Source: Sphingobacterium sp. CZ-UAM
GTDB taxonomy: Bacteria; Bacteroidota; Bacteroidia; Sphingobacteriales; Sphingobacteriaceae
Reading direction: 5' to 3'
NCBI RefSeq assembly: GCF_002000245.1
Contig: NZ_MTCM01000005.1
Span: 248,001-312,000 of the forward strand
DNA: 64,000 nucleotides
Part shown: piece after piece, positions 36,029 through 45,842 of the stretch
Layout of the letters: the number at the start of each line of letters is the position of its first letter
Position numbering within the stretch: position 1 is the stretch's first letter
The notes under the pieces: generated by a model
What the model saw: only the letters and a program-made list of their open reading frames with translations
Database searches by the model: none
What the model was told of the DNA's origin: nothing
Made by a program: the position numbers and the translations under genes

Positions 36029-39000
36029 TTAAAAAGTGACAGCTGCTCCCAACATAAATGTACGTGACTGCGGATAACGGCCCGCATCCACACCAAAATT
36101 GTTCATTCCGACCTCAGGATCCATTCCCGTATATTTCGTCACGGTAAACAGATTGGTCGCCGAAGCAAAGAACCGTAATTTCTGCACTTTATATCTTTGT
36201 GTTAGTTCTTGTGGCAATGTATATCCCAGGGAAAAATTCTTTAAACGTAGATACGATCCATTTTCCACATAAAAATCCGACACATTGGAGAAGTTGCCAT
36301 TCGGATCTTTTACCGATACACGTGGTATATTTGAATTTGGATTGCTCTCTGAGTACGCATTCTTGATCTCTTCAAACATATTGTAAGGTTGTCCGGACGC
36401 CGCATTTAAACCTGTATATTTCAAGGCATTGAACAATTTATTCCCTTGTACCCCCTGGAAAAAGATATTGACATCAAAGTTCTTGTAACTACCATTGAAG
36501 GTCAGTCCGTAATTAAAATCCGGATAGGCACTTCCTAAAAACACGCGGTCTTTATCATCAATTACGCCATCTCCGTTTTGATCCACAAATTTCATGTCCC
36601 CGGCCTGGGCGTTAGGTTGTATTTTGGTCCCAGTACTGCCTTTATACTGCTCAGCCTCCTGATTGGACCTAAATAGACCTGCAGTTTCCAAGCCATAGTA
36701 CGAATACAGTGGCTGTCCTGGTTCGGTCAATATAGGTTTCAGGATGCCGCGATAGTCAACCTGCGAGGTTATTTTTGGAAATTCGTCAATTAAATAATCC
36801 ACATTATTGGTGATTTTATTGACTGAAGCTGAAATATCATATTGGAAAGCAGCGTCTGATTTGCTGCTATAGCTTACAGCAAGTTCAATTCCTTTGTCCG
36901 TAACACGTCCACCATTGACAGTTTTGGTCTCCAAACCAGTTGTCCCTGCCAATGCGATATCCATCAACATCCGATCTGTCCGCTTAACGAAATAATCCGC
37001 ATTCAGGGTCAAACGATTATTTAATACACCGATATCTAAACCAATATTTGTCTGATTCGATTGCGCCCAGGTCAAGATAGGATTGCCCATGATTTTTTCA
37101 ACATATCCAGGCATTAACGCTGGTATTTTACCAACCCAATTGTCTACACGCTGTAATAATGGACTTACAGCCGTAGAGCTCAACGTTCCTAAATTACCTA
37201 AAATACCATAACTTCCTCTTAATTTCAACGTATTGATTACTTCGGAATCCGAAAGAAATGCCTCGCGGTGGATTGCCCAGGCACCGGATACAGAACCATA
37301 ATTTTGGAACCTGTTATCTTTTGCCACCAATGAAGTACCATCCCGACGGCCGATCAAGGTCAACATATAACGGTTATCGTAATTGTAATTTACCCGCAAA
37401 AGGTATGATATCAATGCCTGCTCAAGCTTCCCATCAACGACTGGCTGAATACGTCCAGCATTGACTAAGTAACGGTAGTTTTTAGCCTCATCATCAAAGT
37501 TTTCGCCGATAACATTATGGTAGCTGTTTGTTGTTTTTTGATACATATATCCTGCTAGGGCGTCGAAATGGTGCAGACCAAAATCTTTTTCATAGGTCAA
37601 TGTCTGTTCAGTCAAGATATCTGTCAGACGATTGGTATTAACGGCGAGCGAATTGGACATATTGGGTTTTCCAATTTCCGGAATACGTGCCGTAAATTCC
37701 TTGAAATCGGTGAATTGCTTTGTATAGGCAAAGTTTGATCTAAATTTCAAGCCCGGAAGCAATTTAAGCTCAATATAGGGATTGATCAATAGGTTATGTA
37801 CGGGATTATTGACATCCAATCGGCTTAAGTAAGCTACCGGATTGATTACATCACCATAAGTGCCTGGCCCATACTCCACGGGGAGTCCTGAGAACTTACC
37901 TGCGGCATCATATACAGATACATTTCTTGGATAGTGAATGGCGGATAATACAGCCCCAGTATAGCCTGAACTTGTATTGGCACCTTGTCCATTGGTAAAG
38001 GAGTAGGATATATTTTCACCCAACTTCAACCAAGGAGTCACTTGGGTCTGTGAATTTACACGGAAATTATATCGTTTAGAATACGTATTGATCAATATAC
38101 CTTCGGCATTTCGGTAGTTGAAGCCGGTGTAGAAAGAAGACTTTTCATTACCTGCACTCGCCGACAGATTATAATCCTGTACACGTGCCGTACGGAAAAT
38201 TTCGTCCACCCAATCGGTACGGGTGATCTGTCCATCCGGATATTTGCTTGCATCAAAAGCCGGGTTGCGTGCTACGCCCGCATTGTCGGCCGCCTGATTG
38301 GAGATCATGGCACGATCTGCTGCATTCAGCGCTTTGATCAAGTTATGCGCTTTCTGTACGCCATATTTCGCTTCAAAATCAATTTTCAAATCACCGTTCT
38401 TACCACCTTTTGTTGTGATCAGGATAACACCACCGGAAGCACGCGCTCCATAGACGGCTGCTGCCGCATCCTTCAACACACTAATATCCTGAATATCGTT
38501 GGGGTTGAGCTCCGGAGCCCGTGCCTGAAGTACCCCATCAACAACGTATAGAGGCTGTTCACCATTGATACCGCCCATACCACGGATATTGATACTCGGT
38601 TTAGACGTTGGGTCTCCCCCCTCAGCAGTTACCGTAACACCGGGTGTCTTCCCCTGAAGCACTTCCCCTATTCCCGCCATTGAACGGCTGTTTGTACCTT
38701 TCAAATCTGTTGTAGCAACAGCACCTGAAACTGTACTCTTGCGTTGCGTACCATAACCAACCACCACGACTTCTTCCAATTGACTGGCGTCTTCTGTCAG
38801 GGTTACTGACAAGCTATTACCTGTCACCTGTTGATCCAGTGACTTGTACCCTACAAAACTATAACGCAGCGTCTCGCCCTGTTTGGCTGACAACTGAAAC
38901 TGTCCATTTGCGTCGGTTACTGCTGTTTTTCCTGATTGAACGTTTTTAACTGTTACTCCTGCAACAGGCACGCCATTGTTCGCGACAACTGTTCCTTTAA

Positions 39001-39115
39001 TCTGATCCTGAAAGACACTGCTTCCAACGATGGCAGAAAAAGGCTTTTTTACGGGGAATGCTTGTCCCTGATAGGCAATCCCAAGCGCGAGTGGTAGAAT
39101 TAGAAATTTATTCAT
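36029..39115 (-). CDS. SusC-family TonB-dependent receptor (pair 3, phosphatase operon)
   Basis: A 1028-residue receptor with signal peptide, carboxypeptidase-regulatory-like domain (IKGTVVANNGVPVAGVTVK), TonB-box-like EEVVVVGYG, plug signatures INIRGMGGINGEQPLYVVDGVL and ISVLKDAAAAVYGARASGG, and a barrel ending FMLGAAVTF. It is the first gene of a three-gene minus-strand operon, divergent from the alpha-L-fucosidase across a 269-base gap rich in A/T runs. It should import the product or substrate handled by the downstream GDPD-phosphatase. Confidence 0.93.
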   Translation of the reverse strand: MNKFLILPLALGIAYQGQAFPVKKPFSAIVGSSVFQDQIKGTVVANNGVPVAGVTVKNVQSGKTAVTDANGQFQLSAKQGETLRYSFVGYKSLDQQVTGNSLSVTLTEDASQLEEVVVVGYGTQRKSTVSGAVATTDLKGTNSRSMAGIGEVLQGKTPGVTVTAEGGDPTSKPSINIRGMGGINGEQPLYVVDGVLQARAPELNPNDIQDISVLKDAAAAVYGARASGGVILITTKGGKNGDLKIDFEAKYGVQKAHNLIKALNAADRAMISNQAADNAGVARNPAFDASKYPDGQITRTDWVDEIFRTARVQDYNLSASAGNEKSSFYTGFNYRNAEGILINTYSKRYNFRVNSQTQVTPWLKLGENISYSFTNGQGANTSSGYTGAVLSAIHYPRNVSVYDAAGKFSGLPVEYGPGTYGDVINPVAYLSRLDVNNPVHNLLINPYIELKLLPGLKFRSNFAYTKQFTDFKEFTARIPEIGKPNMSNSLAVNTNRLTDILTEQTLTYEKDFGLHHFDALAGYMYQKTTNSYHNVIGENFDDEAKNYRYLVNAGRIQPVVDGKLEQALISYLLRVNYNYDNRYMLTLIGRRDGTSLVAKDNRFQNYGSVSGAWAIHREAFLSDSEVINTLKLRGSYGILGNLGTLSSTAVSPLLQRVDNWVGKIPALMPGYVEKIMGNPILTWAQSNQTNIGLDIGVLNNRLTLNADYFVKRTDRMLMDIALAGTTGLETKTVNGGRVTDKGIELAVSYSSKSDAAFQYDISASVNKITNNVDYLIDEFPKITSQVDYRGILKPILTEPGQPLYSYYGLETAGLFRSNQEAEQYKGSTGTKIQPNAQAGDMKFVDQNGDGVIDDKDRVFLGSAYPDFNYGLTFNGSYKNFDVNIFFQGVQGNKLFNALKYTGLNAASGQPYNMFEEIKNAYSESNPNSNIPRVSVKDPNGNFSNVSDFYVENGSYLRLKNFSLGYTLPQELTQRYKVQKLRFFASATNLFTVTKYTGMDPEVGMNNFGVDAGRYPQSRTFMLGAAVTF

Positions 39116-39384
39116 ATGATTGATAATGTGTGGCGAAAGTAGAAATTAAGGGTTATCAAAATTTTAATATCATATTAACAAAATGTAAACCCGCCTTCAG
39201 TTCGTTTAATTGGTATATTTTTTTTGGTTTTCATAAAAATATAAATTTTTTTTTATGTCATCAAATGTATGTACATAATAAAAATTCGATTTAGCATCCT
39301 TTTTTATGAACCTTTTGTATTCGAACAGAATCGGATATAGTAATTTTTTTTACTTATCTTGTCATCCAAAAAATAACAACCTTT

Positions 39385-41178
39385 ATGATACCAAGACTCA
39401 AACGAATCGCACTCATATCTTTACTACTACTCAGCGCCGCAACAAGACTCTTTGCTCAGGACAAGGGGAAGGCAGACTGGTTTAAAGATGCCCGTTTTGG
39501 CATGTTTATCCACTGGGGGCTATACAGCGCCGCCGAGGGCATGTGGAAAGGAGAGCCTTTACGGTATATGAACAACTATGCGGAATGGTTGCGCTACCGC
39601 AACCGCGTATCGAAAGAAGAATATGGTAGTCTAGCCAAACGCTTTGACTGGGACAAGATCGATCCGGAAAAGTGGGTACTCCTGGCAAAGGAGGCCGGGA
39701 TGAAATACATGATCATCACGACCAAACATCACGATGGCGTAGCGCTATGGGATACGAAAGTCGGCACCTATAGTTTGCCCAAATTGAGCGGCTCTAACCG
39801 CGATGTGATCAAGGAAATTGCAGCTGCCTGTAAAAAACATGATATGAAACTTGGCTTTTACTACTCACATTGGATCGACTGGGAGCATCCCTATGGCTGG
39901 AATCATCAGCAAGAATTGTCCGGACATGTCACGGATGCACAATATAATCAATACTGGCAGGAAAAGGTAATCCCCCAGCTGCGTGAACTCATGAGCAACT
40001 ACGGCGATATTTCACTGATATGGTTTGACATGTGGATCCCCTACCAAAAATCCATTATCAAAAAAGAACAGTTGCTTCAGGTCGTAAAATTGATCCGCGA
40101 GTTGCAACCAAACTGCCTGATCAATTCACGTCTAGGTCTTCCGACAGATGCCGAAAATGTAGATTTCGAAACCCTTGGCGACAATCAGTTTGGCAGCAAG
40201 TATATCGCTCATCCTTGGGAGACGCCGGGCACGATCGCACACTCCTGGGGCTACAACGGACAGGAAAACGAATGGAAATCCACCAGTCAGATCTTTCAGT
40301 CATTGATTTCAAACGTTAGTCTCAACGGCGGATTCACGTTAAATATTGGTCCTCGCGCCGATGGTACTGTCCCTTACGAAAGTGTCAGCCGTCTGCACGA
40401 TGTCGGCTCCTGGCTGAATACCTACGGCCAAGGCATCTATGGTGGCACTGGCCTTGCGCTAAAAAACAACCATTTTGACTGGGGTTACCTGACCACAAAG
40501 ACAGAACAAAACAAAACCGTTGTCTATGCGCATGTGTTCAACTGGCCTCTAGACCACAAACTTCGTATTACAGGTATAAAATCCAAACCGTCCAATATCG
40601 CGCTGATGAAGGGAAACAATTTAACGACCCTGAACTACGAACAGAAATTAAGCGCAATACATATTGACTTACCAGGAGACCAGCCTGACCATTATGTCTC
40701 GGAAGTAAAATTGACCTTCGATGGCCCCTTGGAACTGGACAAAAATACCGTCCCGGAATCGACTTTTGGTGGCTTTTCCCTAAAATCAACCAATAGTCTG
40801 AACAATGAACTGAAAATAGTACGCTACAATGGGAAAAATCCAACCCACGCCATCCTCACCGGAAATACGAAGATCGACTGGGAAGTAACGGTTACAGAGG
40901 CCGGAACTTATGCGATAGATTTCTCTGCGCACAATCCCAATAAAGAAAATATTCCCTTCGAAATTAGCGTCGCCAGCCAACAATTGAACGGAAGTTTTGA
41001 ACCAACTAACAAAATGGTTGTCGAACCAAATGAAAACAACTACACCGAAGAATTTGTGGAAAAACGTATCGGAACATTAAAATTTGACAAACCAGGTAAA
41101 TATATTCTAACGTACAAAAGTCAACAGCAGCTTCCACTATGGTTTAATTGGTTATGGCTGGAAAAAACAAAAAATTAA
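39385..41178 (+). CDS. Alpha-L-fucosidase (GH29)
   Basis: A 597-residue exported enzyme (signal cut near TRLFAQ, residue 25). GH29 features: DWFKDARFGMFIHWGLYS, MKYMIITTKHHDGVALWDT, LGFYYSHWIDW, and DISLIWFDMW, whose aspartate sits at the catalytic nucleophile position. NGGFTLNIGPRADGTVP follows. The catalytic part is about 440 residues. A further roughly 150-residue beta-rich C-terminal region (TWEVTVTEAGTYAIDFSAHN-like) probably is a carbohydrate-binding or support module. It removes terminal alpha-L-fucose from glycans. It is monocistronic with its own terminator and has no SusCD partner on its strand. Confidence 0.92.
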   Translation: MIPRLKRIALISLLLLSAATRLFAQDKGKADWFKDARFGMFIHWGLYSAAEGMWKGEPLRYMNNYAEWLRYRNRVSKEEYGSLAKRFDWDKIDPEKWVLLAKEAGMKYMIITTKHHDGVALWDTKVGTYSLPKLSGSNRDVIKEIAAACKKHDMKLGFYYSHWIDWEHPYGWNHQQELSGHVTDAQYNQYWQEKVIPQLRELMSNYGDISLIWFDMWIPYQKSIIKKEQLLQVVKLIRELQPNCLINSRLGLPTDAENVDFETLGDNQFGSKYIAHPWETPGTIAHSWGYNGQENEWKSTSQIFQSLISNVSLNGGFTLNIGPRADGTVPYESVSRLHDVGSWLNTYGQGIYGGTGLALKNNHFDWGYLTTKTEQNKTVVYAHVFNWPLDHKLRITGIKSKPSNIALMKGNNLTTLNYEQKLSAIHIDLPGDQPDHYVSEVKLTFDGPLELDKNTVPESTFGGFSLKSTNSLNNELKIVRYNGKNPTHAILTGNTKIDWEVTVTEAGTYAIDFSAHNPNKENIPFEISVASQQLNGSFEPTNKMVVEPNENNYTEEFVEKRIGTLKFDKPGKYILTYKSQQQLPLWFNWLWLEKTKN

Positions 41179-41211
41179 CCGATTTAGTATAAACGTCCCT
41201 CATAAGAATCA

Positions 41212-41250
41212 TCAAAAACCTTTGACCTAAAGTCAGAGGTTTTTGACTTT
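41212..41250 (+). terminator. Intrinsic terminator after the fucosidase
   Basis: Fifteen-base arms (41212-41226 and 41232-41246) with one wobble and a 5-base loop, followed by CTTTT. Confidence 0.7.
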
Positions 41251-41417
41251 TCAACCTATTCAATCTAATAAATTGCTTCACAGCCTATTAAACAAAAGTT
41301 ACCTATTTTAATATTTTTTTTATTATTTTGGATTAAAAGTTACCAATTTTGTAAATCGAGACAGGATCAGTCTCTTCACTTATAAATGAGTAAATTAATC
41401 CTAAAAATTGTCGGACA

Positions 41418-43295
41418 ATGCATCTGCAACGGGACTCTTTATCTACACCTTCCGCTCAAACAGAATGTTCGGGGTTAGAAGGATTGATTACAATTTTGGA
41501 AGATGGAAGCATTCTACATCTCAACGCACGCGCATGTGAGCTTTTAGGTTTAGGCAAGACGGAGACTAAAGGCAAAAAACTACATGAATTAATCACATTC
41601 TATTCATCGGATGATACTTCTGCCCCCGTAGCAGAGCTGACTCCCTTCCAGATCCGTCCTGACGACAATCGGATCCATGAAGAAAAAATTCTGGGTATCG
41701 CAATTGAAGACAAATTTAAATGGTTTGTATTTCATATCAACCCGTTCAGGGAAGAGGATAAGACCGGCCTGCAGCTGTCTTTCTTCGATGTCTCCAAGCT
41801 GGTCAATCAAAACCAGAGCTTAAAAGACAAACAACATCAGCTGCAATTACTCGTTGCTTCGCTCAACGATCTTGTATTTGAAGTCACCGACACGGGGGTG
41901 TTTAAAAATTATTGGACCAACGACACAAAACAGCTATTTTACCCACCCGAAGAATTCCTGAATAAAAGCCTGACCGAACTTTTTCCGGCAGACCTGGCCA
42001 TACCAACGATCCAACTGATCCAGAACTCACTCAAGCTTGACCGTGAGTTTAAAATGGAGTTTCAGTCTCCTTCCGAACAACATAAGGGCAAATGGTATAG
42101 TCTACAGATAAAACCTATCCACCGGACACAAAATCGGGTTGCTTTGGTCATCTCGGATATTACAAAACAGATCGAATCAACGGAAAAAATACGTTTTAAC
42201 GAGCATAAATTCAATCAGGCTTTTCATTTCTCAGGGTTGGGTATTGCCTTGACGGACCTTGATGGCTACTGTATTGAATCAAACCAAACGCTGACGAAAA
42301 TCCTCGGCTATTCACAGGAAGAAATGTCAACAACGAGGTTCTCCACCAATACACACCCGGACGACGTCGAACGCGAGATTGAACTCCGTAAAAAACTTAT
42401 CCGGGGTGAAATTGAAAGCTTTACCATACAAAAACGCTATCGACACAAACTGGGTCATTATGTATGGTGCTCTGTCACCATCGCCGCAGTTTTTGACAAT
42501 GCCGATATGCCCTTATTTCTGATTGTTCAGGTGCAGGATATTTCAGAGTCAAAGAAAAATATCGAAATATTAAAACGGCAAAAATTAGAATCTGATCTGG
42601 TTAAAATGGACCTTGAAACCAAAGTCAGACAACTGGAAGAATTTGCGCATATCCTTGCCCATAACCTAAAGGGCCCCTTGAGCAATATGCCGATGCTCAT
42701 CGATGAACTGCAAGTAACGAAAGATGAAGAGGTAAAGACTGAATTCCTGAATCTTCTGAAAATCAGCACCGGGCAACTTACCGAAACCCTGCAGGAACTG
42801 GGGGATATCCTCGAATTACGTTCAAATAAATCCCTTGTATTTGAAAACTGTGATTTTCTCCAGGTATATCATAAAGTAAAACAACAATATATAGAGGAAA
42901 TACAGCAAAAGAATGCAACGATTTCCGTCGAATTTAATGTGGCAAATATCCATTACCCCAAAATCTACCTCGAAAGCATTCTCAGTAACCTCATCAGCAA
43001 TTCCCTTCGGTTTACAGCCAAGGATAAAGCACCTTACATCGAGATCAGGACTACGCTGGAGGAAGACGGTACCTTATTGACTGTCAGGGACAATGGACTA
43101 GGTATTAATTTACCCAAATATAAATCCCAGCTCTTCATGTTCAAGAAGGTTTTCCATCGTGGCTTTGAGAGTAAAGGAGTCGGATTATTTCTCACACGCT
43201 ATCAGGTGGAGTCACTGGGCGGCAAAATAGATGTGCAAAGTGAACCCAACGAAGGCAGTGTCTTTTCCGTCAAATTTTTAGAACGAAAGCAATGA
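41418..43295 (+). CDS. Soluble multi-PAS sensor histidine kinase
   Basis: A 625-residue kinase with no membrane segment, so a cytoplasmic sensor. Three PAS-like domains are visible (about 20-130, 145-250, 265-390; for example GLEGLITILEDGSILHLNARACELLG and GIALTDLDGYCIESNQTLTKILGYS). The H-box is ILAHNLKGPLSNM (His near residue 415). The ATPase core has SNLISNSLRFT (N box), LTVRDNGLGIN (G1) and SKGVGLFLTRYQVESLGG (G2). The signal it senses is unknown. It overlaps the response regulator by ATGA, so kinase and regulator are translationally coupled. Soluble kinases of this kind are often linked to redox, light or metabolite sensing. Confidence 0.9.
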   Translation: MHLQRDSLSTPSAQTECSGLEGLITILEDGSILHLNARACELLGLGKTETKGKKLHELITFYSSDDTSAPVAELTPFQIRPDDNRIHEEKILGIAIEDKFKWFVFHINPFREEDKTGLQLSFFDVSKLVNQNQSLKDKQHQLQLLVASLNDLVFEVTDTGVFKNYWTNDTKQLFYPPEEFLNKSLTELFPADLAIPTIQLIQNSLKLDREFKMEFQSPSEQHKGKWYSLQIKPIHRTQNRVALVISDITKQIESTEKIRFNEHKFNQAFHFSGLGIALTDLDGYCIESNQTLTKILGYSQEEMSTTRFSTNTHPDDVEREIELRKKLIRGEIESFTIQKRYRHKLGHYVWCSVTIAAVFDNADMPLFLIVQVQDISESKKNIEILKRQKLESDLVKMDLETKVRQLEEFAHILAHNLKGPLSNMPMLIDELQVTKDEEVKTEFLNLLKISTGQLTETLQELGDILELRSNKSLVFENCDFLQVYHKVKQQYIEEIQQKNATISVEFNVANIHYPKIYLESILSNLISNSLRFTAKDKAPYIEIRTTLEEDGTLLTVRDNGLGINLPKYKSQLFMFKKVFHRGFESKGVGLFLTRYQVESLGGKIDVQSEPNEGSVFSVKFLERKQ

Positions 43296-43699
43296 ATCAG
43301 GAAAATAAAAGAAAAGTCATCCTCATAGACGACAATGCGATCTTACGTACCATTTTTGGCTACATGCTTCAGGGATTTGCGGATTACCCCATTGAATTCT
43401 TTCCCTTCAAAAATGCACTGGATGCTTTGGATTTTCTGGAGTCGCATGATATCAGCACATCGTCTGAGCCGGCCATATTGTTTGTCGATATCAGTATGCC
43501 TTTTATGACAGGTTGGGAACTGATGGACATCCTAGAGGATAGAACCGATTTTATCGAGCAGACTCAGATCTTTATTATCAGCTCCTCCACGAGCCAAAGC
43601 GACCAGGAACAATTGGCAAATTATCCTTTTATCAGCGGTTTTATTTTAAAACCTTTCGGCAAGGAACAACTGTATGAAATTTTAAGGGTACGCATTTAA
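43292..43699 (+). CDS. Single-domain response regulator (receiver only)
   Basis: A 135-residue CheY-like receiver with no output domain. Asp13 and Asp14 (LIDDN), phosphoacceptor Asp66 (LFVDISMPF), the switch serine region (IFIISSSTS) and the conserved lysine (ILKPFG) are all present. It overlaps the kinase gene (ATGA) and is its obvious cognate partner. With no DNA-binding domain, it must act through protein contacts or a phosphorelay. Confidence 0.92.
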   Translation: MNQENKRKVILIDDNAILRTIFGYMLQGFADYPIEFFPFKNALDALDFLESHDISTSSEPAILFVDISMPFMTGWELMDILEDRTDFIEQTQIFIISSSTSQSDQEQLANYPFISGFILKPFGKEQLYEILRVRI

Positions 43700-43852
43700 A
43701 AAACTCCTTTCTACAGGGGGATTACAATGCCGGCTATCGACCTACACCCGCATACTGCCGGAATGCTGGTTTGACCTACCCATCTTGGCCGGATAAAAGA
43801 AGAAAGCGTTGAATAGCTGAAATGATGCTTTAGGGAGCTGGCTGTAAATCGC

Positions 43853-43887
43853 AAAAAAAGGGGCTATCCAACCTTTTGGATAGACCC
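43853..43887 (-). terminator. Intrinsic terminator of the Xaa-Pro aminopeptidase gene
   Basis: A stem of about 11-12 bp (43860-43887, one mismatch) is followed on the minus strand by seven Ts (43853-43859), just past the stop codon. Confidence 0.8.
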
Positions 43888-43897
43888 TTCATTTACG

Positions 43898-45673
43898 TTA
43901 AATGGCCTTACATTTTTCAGCAAGCCAATTCTTTTCTTCACTTGAAAGATGCGTTGACAGTTGATCAAACACCCATTGGTTATAATTATTCAACCAGGAA
44001 ACATGTCTTTCTTCCAACACGGATTTCTCCACGAGCGCTGTATCGATATAACATATTGTCAGGGTCTCAAAATCCAGAAATTCGCCAAATTCAGAGGAAC
44101 CGGCCTTACGGGTCAGGACCAAATTCTCGATACGGATACCATGTTTACCGACCCGGTAGAGCCCAGGTTCAATGGAGGTAATCATACCCGGTTCAACCGC
44201 AACGTCTATCGCCGCGGCATTAAATACCTGCGGTCCTTCGTGTACATTCAGGAAAAACCCGACACCATGTCCTGTACCATGACCATAGTTACGCAATGTC
44301 TCCCACAGTGGACGGCGGGTAATGGCATCAATCTGATAACCCCGGGTACCTACAGGGAAAATAGCCTGCGAGCCCTCAATTGTGCCTTTCAGCACCAAGG
44401 TATAGTCCTCTTTTTCCTCTTGGGTAAGTCCCCCTAGCGAAACGACCCTTGTAATATCCGTAGTACCTGTTTTGTATTGGCCACCGGAGTCTACCAACAG
44501 TAATCCTTTCGGACGCAACGTATAATTGGATTTTTCGTTTGCCGAATAGTGTGGCAATGCGCCGTGATCCAGATAACCTGCAATTGTCGTAAAAGAAACA
44601 TCCACAAATCCATCTTGCTCCTCCCGGAATCCACGTAACTTCGCTGCGATCGACAGCTCCGAAAGTTCTTCACTGGCCACATTTTCTTCCAACCATTTAA
44701 AAAACTTCGTAAGTGCGACACCGTCTTTTACAAAAGTATGCCTGTTATTTTCAATTTCTACTTTATTCTTAATCGCTTTTAAAGTCGTCGAAGGATTTAT
44801 TTTTTCGACGATTTTAACACTTTCTGGAACGCTATCAAACATCGCAAAGCAGGTGCGTTTTGGGTCAATTAAGATCGCCTTTGCCTGCAATGTCTCTATC
44901 GACTGATAGATATTGTCGTATGCAGCGATTTCAACGCCATAGCTTCCTAATTCAGCAACGGTTTCGGCGCTCAATTTCGAGGGTTCGATGTAAAGTGTCG
45001 CCGAATCAGCAGTGATCAATACGAACCCCAAAACAACTGGGTTGCAAGGTACATCCTGACCACGGATATTCAATAGCCAAGCAAGATCATCTAAAGATGA
45101 TATTAAATGTGCATCGGTCCGATTTTTCTTCATTTCAGCCCTTACAGCTTCAATCTTCGCCACGGTAGATTGTCCTGTTGTACTTTCCGGCAACAAGTAG
45201 GCCCGCGCTTTTGGCAGCTCTGGTCTACCGGCCCATAAATCAGCTAGTAAATCAACATGCCCATCCACCTTAATATCCAAGGGTTCCAAAACTCCTTTGA
45301 CAGATTGAGCAACCAAGAGTGACGCCAGATTCCCGTCAAAAGCAACTTTCGCTCCTGCATTCAATTTCTCTCCTAACCAATCCGCATACTCCGCCGCTGC
45401 CTGGACTTTCAGTTTAACCAATTCAAAACCGGTTCCTTCCAATTGCTCTGCTGCCTGGACGAAATAACGGGAATCTGTCCAGAGGCCTGCAAAATCCTGT
45501 GTAATTGCCAGCGTACCTGCAGATCCGGTAAAACCTGATGCCCAAGCAATACATTTGTAACGTTCTGGTAAATATTCACTGATATGAGGATCTGATGATG
45601 GGATAATATATCCATCGATTCCTTGAATCTTCATCGCCTCACGAATAGCAGCTAATTTTTCGATATGCTTCAT
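43898..45673 (-). CDS. Xaa-Pro aminopeptidase (M24B, creatinase-like)
   Basis: A 591-residue cytoplasmic protein of the large three-domain aminopeptidase P form: two creatinase-like N-terminal domains (MKHIEKLAAIREAMKIQGIDGYIIPSSDPHISEY at the start, WLLNIRGQDVPCNPVVLGF), then a C-terminal M24 pita-bread domain. Metal ligands are visible: LLVDSGGQYKTGTTDITR (two Asp), NYGHGTGHGVGFFLNVHEGP (His), MITSIEPGLY (Glu) and GIRIENL (Glu). It removes an N-terminal residue ahead of proline using two metal ions. It is divergent from the DD-peptidase gene and has its own terminator. Confidence 0.93.
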   Translation of the reverse strand: MKHIEKLAAIREAMKIQGIDGYIIPSSDPHISEYLPERYKCIAWASGFTGSAGTLAITQDFAGLWTDSRYFVQAAEQLEGTGFELVKLKVQAAAEYADWLGEKLNAGAKVAFDGNLASLLVAQSVKGVLEPLDIKVDGHVDLLADLWAGRPELPKARAYLLPESTTGQSTVAKIEAVRAEMKKNRTDAHLISSLDDLAWLLNIRGQDVPCNPVVLGFVLITADSATLYIEPSKLSAETVAELGSYGVEIAAYDNIYQSIETLQAKAILIDPKRTCFAMFDSVPESVKIVEKINPSTTLKAIKNKVEIENNRHTFVKDGVALTKFFKWLEENVASEELSELSIAAKLRGFREEQDGFVDVSFTTIAGYLDHGALPHYSANEKSNYTLRPKGLLLVDSGGQYKTGTTDITRVVSLGGLTQEEKEDYTLVLKGTIEGSQAIFPVGTRGYQIDAITRRPLWETLRNYGHGTGHGVGFFLNVHEGPQVFNAAAIDVAVEPGMITSIEPGLYRVGKHGIRIENLVLTRKAGSSEFGEFLDFETLTICYIDTALVEKSVLEERHVSWLNNYNQWVFDQLSTHLSSEEKNWLAEKCKAI

Positions 45674-45842
45674 GTCGTCTATACAATTTTATGCAAGTTA
45701 GGATTTTTTAGGGTCGAATGCCTAACTTTAAGCCAAATAAAACAAACTGAGTCTACGCGTATGCACATAGTGAAGTAATACGCCCATCACAGCAGAAGTA
45801 AAATATCAATTACCCGGACCGAATAAAGTCCGACGAAATAAC

